Source of the DNA: Candidatus Zixiibacteriota bacterium
Lineage (GTDB): Bacteria > Zixibacteria > MSB-5A5 > GN15 > FEB-12
Direction: 5' to 3'
NCBI GenBank assembly: GCA_018816665.1
Contig: JAHIVM010000251.1
Location: 1 to 8,520 of the forward strand
Length of the DNA: 8,520 nucleotides
Below the pieces are notes generated by a model. The model was not told where the DNA came from. It made no database searches and saw only the letters and a list, made by a program, of their open reading frames with translations. This document shows positions 5,711-8,520 of this stretch, piece after piece (position 1 is the first letter of the stretch; the number at the start of each line of letters is the position of its first letter). The position numbers were made by a program, and so were the translations under genes.

Positions 5711-7081
5711 ATGAGCAGCGCAGCAACGAATCTGAAGAACCGGCAGGCCGTGGTCTCCGGACCAATCGTCAAAACGATCATCGCCCTGGCAGTGCCGGTG
5801 ACGGCCGGCATGCTCATGGAAGTCGCTCTTTCGGTCACCGACTTCTACTGGGTCGGGAAACTGGGCACCTCGGCCCAGGACGCCATCACCACATCGATGA
5901 TCACGATCTGGGCGTTTTTCTCGGTATCCGGGATGATTGGAATTGGGGTCACGGCTCTCGTATCTCGGCATGTCGGCGCTCAGAATATCGAACGCGCCGT
6001 TCACTACATACGACAGGCTTGTTGGCTGGCCGCGATTGTCGGGCTGGTGGTGACTGTGGCAGGGTCCATTTTGACACCGCTGATTCTGCGATCGATGGGT
6101 GCCGGGGAGGTTACGCTGGCCCACGGCATACCGTACCTTAGGATTTTCTTCATCTTCTGCCTGACGCTGGTTTTGTCGGAAACCGCCTTTGCTTCGTTTC
6201 GGGCCTCCGGAGATACGCGTACCCCCATGAAGGTAGGCATCACCGTGGTGCTGATCAATATGGTGCTCGATCCGCTGTTCATCTTTGGTTATGGTCCGGT
6301 GCCGGCCCTGGGTGTGGCGGGAGCGGCCATGGCCACGGCGGTGGCCCATGTGTATGGCGTGGCCGTCATCTATGTTTACGTGCTGAAGGGTAGACTTGGC
6401 TACAGGGTTACCGGTCTGTTTCAGGTCCCGCTGGAATGGCTCAGCATGCTCAAGATATCCCGTATCGGTCTGCCCATTGCCAGCCAGAATCTCGTGTTTG
6501 TCGGCGTGTACTGGTTTCTCATCAATTATGTCCATCGTTTTGGCGAGGCAGCCGGTGCCGCTATGGGCGTGGGGAATCGCATGGAGTCGATTTCCTACCT
6601 GACCTGCTACGGTTTTTCACTGGCGGCGTCGACCATGGTGGGCCAGAATCTGGGTGCCAGGAGACCTGATCGCGCCGCCAAGTGTGCCTGGGGGGCCGCC
6701 GGTCTCGGCGTTGCCGTCACGCTCGTCCTGTCAGTCTTGTTCATAGGCATTCCGCGGGTGATAGCGTCGATATTCACCGATGATCCCACCGTTCTGGCGA
6801 TAGCCGAGGACTACCTGATCATCCTGGGTATATCGCAGTCAGCCATGGCCTTCGAGATCATCCTCGAAGGGGCTTTTTCCGGGGCGGGGGATACCTTGCC
6901 TCCCATGCTGGTGTTGCTCCCCGGGTCGCTGGCCCGAATCCCGCTCGCCTGGTGGCTGGCCTTTGATCTGGGCTGGGGGGTCAACGGCGTCTGGTGGACC
7001 ATGACGATTACGTCGATTGCCAAAGCGATCGTGCTGGTTTATCTCTTCAAACGCGGCCGCTGGAAGCTCAAGAACGTCTGA
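5711..7081 (+). CDS. MATE family multidrug/cation antiporter
   Basis: This inner-membrane transporter probably exports organic cations or drugs in exchange for Na+ or H+. The ATG at 5711 gives 456 aa, normal for MATE proteins. It has AGAGG close upstream and a second GAGGA 11 nt upstream. A GTG at 5684 would add nine residues but has no ribosome site. The protein is hydrophobic throughout, with about 12 membrane segments in two homologous halves. Half one shows ALAVPVTAGMLMEVALSVTD, TALVSRHVGAQN, the loop FRASGDTRTPM and NMVLDPLFIFGYGPVPALGV. Half two shows IGLPIASQN, GVGNRMES, TMVGQNLGARRPDRA and the repeat of the same loop, FSGAGDTLPPML. The duplicated (A/G)SGDT-type loops are diagnostic. 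It could belong to the NorM, DinF or MepA subgroup, and substrate cannot be judged. It is separated from the gene before by 153 nt and so is probably its own unit. Confidence 0.93.
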   Translation: MSSAATNLKNRQAVVSGPIVKTIIALAVPVTAGMLMEVALSVTDFYWVGKLGTSAQDAITTSMITIWAFFSVSGMIGIGVTALVSRHVGAQNIERAVHYIRQACWLAAIVGLVVTVAGSILTPLILRSMGAGEVTLAHGIPYLRIFFIFCLTLVLSETAFASFRASGDTRTPMKVGITVVLINMVLDPLFIFGYGPVPALGVAGAAMATAVAHVYGVAVIYVYVLKGRLGYRVTGLFQVPLEWLSMLKISRIGLPIASQNLVFVGVYWFLINYVHRFGEAAGAAMGVGNRMESISYLTCYGFSLAASTMVGQNLGARRPDRAAKCAWGAAGLGVAVTLVLSVLFIGIPRVIASIFTDDPTVLAIAEDYLIILGISQSAMAFEIILEGAFSGAGDTLPPMLVLLPGSLARIPLAWWLAFDLGWGVNGVWWTMTITSIAKAIVLVYLFKRGRWKLKNV

Positions 7082-7095
7082 GATCGGATAAATTC

Positions 7096-7123
7096 TTGAC
7101 CACACGTGCCCCGCGCGGTTAAT
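7096..7123 (+). promoter_or_regulatory. candidate sigma-70 type promoter for the FAH gene
   Basis: TTGACC (7096-7101, five of six matches to TTGACA) is followed 16 nt later by GTTAAT (7118-7123, four of six matches to TATAAT). This places a start site near 7130, about 35 nt before the FAH start codon. It falls in the 84-nt gap after the MATE stop. I see no terminator in that gap, so read-through from the MATE gene is also possible. Confidence 0.4.
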
Positions 7124-7154
7124 TCCCTTCAGTGTGAGATTCCTAACCTGATAT

Positions 7155-7159
7155 GAGGG
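7155..7159 (+). promoter_or_regulatory. ribosome binding site of the FAH gene
   Basis: GAGGG lies 6 nt before the ATG at 7166. It is one of the clearest sites in the window and supports that start codon. Confidence 0.7.
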
Positions 7160-7165
7160 TAGCAC

Positions 7166-7951
7166 ATGAGCGAGAAATATGTCCGATACCGTGGTCCCAT
7201 TGCTGATACTGAGTTCTGGGGGCATCTGTCCGATGACGATCTGGTTTCCCGTTTGACTGACGCACCCTGGTTGGGAGGCGTATCGGCCAAGGAGCAGGTG
7301 GCCCTGTCAGATGTGACCTTGCTGGCTCCCGTTCAGCCCTCAAAGATAGTCTGCATAGGTCTCAACTATCATGCCCACGTACAGGCGTCGTACTCGGCCG
7401 ATGAGGCCCCGGAACGTCCCCTGATTTTTCTGAAGCCGTCGTCCTCGGTTATCGGACCGGGCGAGGCTATTGTCCATACCAACCAGTCCGAACGAGTTGA
7501 CTACGAGGCCGAGCTGGGCGTGGTCATCGGCAAAACCGCGAAGAACGTACCCGAAGACAACGCCATGGACTATGTCTTTGGGTTCACCTGTGTCAATGAC
7601 GTCACGGCTCGCGATCTACAGAAGAAGGACGGCCAGTGGTCCCGGGCCAAGGGTTTTGATACCTTCTGCCCGGTAGGTCCGTGGATCGTCACGGAGTTGG
7701 ATTGGCAGGATGCGCTGGTGGAGGGAATCCACAACGATGAGGTCAAGCAATCGGGCCGGACATCGCTGATGATTTTCAATCTGCCATACCTGATCAGCTA
7801 CATCTCATCGATAATGACGCTGAACCCGGGCGATCTTATTTCTACCGGAACGCCGTCGGGTATTGCTCCGATGAAACCCGGAGATTCAATACGGGTGCGG
7901 GTAGCGGGGATAGGTACCCTGGAGAACCACGTGGTCGAGTCTGCCGTGTGA
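7166..7951 (+). CDS. fumarylacetoacetate hydrolase (FAH) family protein
   Basis: This 261-aa cytosolic enzyme belongs to the Mg2+-dependent FAH superfamily. The superfamily includes HpcE-type isomerase/decarboxylases, acylpyruvases and oxaloacetate decarboxylases of the FAHD1 type. A small N-terminal domain of about 55 residues precedes KIVCIGLNYHAHV (60-72). The core follows: PLIFLKPSSSVIGPGE (85-100), VDYEAELGVVIGK (111-123) with metal ligands Glu114 and Glu116, CVNDVTARDLQ (142-152) with ligand Asp145, and AKGFDTFCPVGP (161-172) with the conserved Lys162. The ending LISTGTPSGI then KPGD is typical. All metal ligands are present, so it should be active. The neighbours (a transporter and a tRNA-editing protein) give no substrate, so I name only the family. 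The stop overlaps a possible small ORF by 4 nt. Confidence 0.93.
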   Translation: MSEKYVRYRGPIADTEFWGHLSDDDLVSRLTDAPWLGGVSAKEQVALSDVTLLAPVQPSKIVCIGLNYHAHVQASYSADEAPERPLIFLKPSSSVIGPGEAIVHTNQSERVDYEAELGVVIGKTAKNVPEDNAMDYVFGFTCVNDVTARDLQKKDGQWSRAKGFDTFCPVGPWIVTELDWQDALVEGIHNDEVKQSGRTSLMIFNLPYLISYISSIMTLNPGDLISTGTPSGIAPMKPGDSIRVRVAGIGTLENHVVESAV

Positions 7952-8157
7952 GCAGGTCCGGGAACCGCCATAAATCTGTCGACTTTTGGCGGTGGCGAGA
8001 GGTAGAACTTTCGAGAGTCTCGCGGGGGCAGGGCATGTTGCAGCATTCGCCGACAAGTCTGCCGGCGCTCAGTAGAGAAGCGGTAACAGGGAAGTGTATG
8101 AATCTTTCGGATCGGCCGAGTCAATCAGTTTCCAGAGCGGCGCGGAGCCACGCATGA
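7948..8157 (+). CDS. possible small ORF, 69 aa, unknown function
   Basis: A GTG at 7948 overlaps the FAH stop by 4 nt (GTGA). The frame runs 69 codons to a TGA that overlaps the ATG of the next gene by 4 nt (ATGA). Such double coupling is what a real operon gene would show, and it fills the whole gap. Against it, the peptide is rich in Ser and Arg with no recognisable domain, signal or membrane segment. It uses several AGA/AGG codons and has only a modestly GC-rich third position. There is no obvious Shine-Dalgarno, and the same DNA carries two hairpins. It may equally be non-coding spacer. Confidence 0.22.
   Translation: MSRSGNRHKSVDFWRWREVELSRVSRGQGMLQHSPTSLPALSREAVTGKCMNLSDRPSQSVSRAARSHA
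7964..7993 (+). other. hairpin just after the FAH gene
   Basis: ACCGCCA (7964-7970) pairs with TGGCGGT (7987-7993), a perfect 7-bp stem around a 16-nt loop, starting 13 nt past the FAH stop. Two further A-T pairs can form inside after one T-T mismatch. No T-tract follows. It could be a weak or factor-aided terminator, or a 3' mRNA stabiliser. Confidence 0.4.
8048..8067 (+). other. hairpin in the leader of the AlaX-like gene
   Basis: CGCCGACA (8048-8055) pairs with TGCCGGCG (8060-8067) with one A-C mismatch around a 4-nt AGTC loop. It lies about 87 nt before the AlaX-like start. No T-tract follows, so it is not a plain terminator. I do not recognise a known riboswitch, T-box or small RNA around it. 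Confidence 0.35.
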
Positions 8158-8520
8158 CGCAGCGTTTGTACTACGATGATCCTGCGCTTCTGACCTTTGA
8201 GGCCGTTATTGTGTCGTCGGTGAAGCAGGGCGACGGCTGGCAGACGATCCTGGATCGAAGCGCTTTTTATCCCACATCAGGCGGCCAGATGCACGACACC
8301 GGGCTGTTAAACGGTGTGCTCGTTACCGATGTTCGGGAAACCGACAACGACGAAGTAGTGCATGTTACCGCTGCGCCGGTGGGGGAGCCCGGTGGCGACG
8401 TGTCGGGAGCGGTTGATCCCGCGCGACGGCGCAAGCATCGGCAGACCCATACCGCCCAGCACATTCTCTCGGCGGTATTTTTCCGGCTGTATGACCTCAA
8501 TACGGTGTCGGTTCACCTTG
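8154..8520 (+). CDS. alanyl-tRNA editing protein (AlaX-like), 3' end missing
   Basis: This is the start of a stand-alone homologue of the alanyl-tRNA synthetase editing domain. It should hydrolyse mischarged tRNA(Ala), such as Ser-tRNA(Ala), in the cytosol. The ATG has GGAG 6 nt upstream. The 122 visible residues begin MTQRLYYDDPALLTFEA, the usual AlaX opening LYYxDPxLxxFxA. Then come LDRSAFYPTSGGQMHDTG (33-50), matching the FYPxGGGQxxDxG editing motif with Ser in place of the first Gly (Ser42), and VDPARRRKHRQTHTAQHILS (87-106) with the zinc-binding HxxxH as His99 and His103. The synthetase catalytic domain that would precede this in AlaRS is absent, so it is a free editing factor. The later Cys/His zinc ligands and any C-terminal DHHA1 domain are past the window end, so the AlaX subtype is open. 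No stop occurs before base 8520. Confidence 0.88.
   Translation, partial: MTQRLYYDDPALLTFEAVIVSSVKQGDGWQTILDRSAFYPTSGGQMHDTGLLNGVLVTDVRETDNDEVVHVTAAPVGEPGGDVSGAVDPARRRKHRQTHTAQHILSAVFFRLYDLNTVSVHL

Noticed and set aside
5708..6535. Antisense open frame of 275 aa opposite the MATE gene
   Set aside because: The product is His/Arg/Asp-rich and low in domain-like sequence, as expected for the complement of a membrane protein gene.
8023..8100. Small RNA such as SRP RNA or a tRNA in the gap before the AlaX-like gene
   Set aside because: I looked for the SRP GGAA-loop region, tRNA arms and the TTCGAATC-type T loop, and found none.

Overview
The window is a compact stretch of bacterial chromosome. 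All credible genes are on the + strand, GC content is moderately high, and the codons are GC-rich. It opens inside one gene and closes inside another. I see no rRNA, tRNA, CRISPR array, insertion sequence or phage gene. The organism cannot be named from this. The tight AroA-E-K-B-Q arrangement, the divergent AroE and a secreted M2-like protein suggest an uncultivated or deep-branching bacterial lineage, but that is a low-confidence inference.

Positions 1-3986 hold a shikimate-pathway operon: aroA (5' end missing), aroE, aroK, aroB and aroQ. Neighbours overlap by 4 nt (aroA/aroE), are 11 nt apart (aroE/aroK), abut exactly (aroK/aroB), or overlap by 23 nt (aroB/aroQ). In pathway order, AroB makes 3-dehydroquinate, AroQ dehydrates it, AroE reduces it to shikimate, AroK phosphorylates that and AroA adds the enolpyruvyl group. 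DAHP synthase and chorismate synthase (aroC), needed for the first and last steps, are not in the window and could lie upstream.

Positions 3989-5557 encode an exported protein that begins 2 nt after aroQ. It has the overall fold signature of an M2 (angiotensin-converting-enzyme-like) peptidase. The zinc-binding HExxH has become GAVGV, and the third zinc ligand, expected 24 residues after the second His, is Ala. It is probably a catalytically dead pseudopeptidase, and it is the most unusual object here.

Positions 5558-5710 are a gap with a GC hairpin and a palindrome. Positions 5711-7081 encode a MATE-family multidrug/cation antiporter. After an 84-nt gap with a plausible promoter comes a fumarylacetoacetate hydrolase (FAH) family enzyme (7166-7951).

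Positions 7952-8153 hold no recognisable gene. They contain two hairpins and a possible 69-aa ORF that overlaps both neighbours by exactly 4 nt. From 8154 to the window end is the start of a stand-alone alanyl-tRNA editing (AlaX-like) protein.
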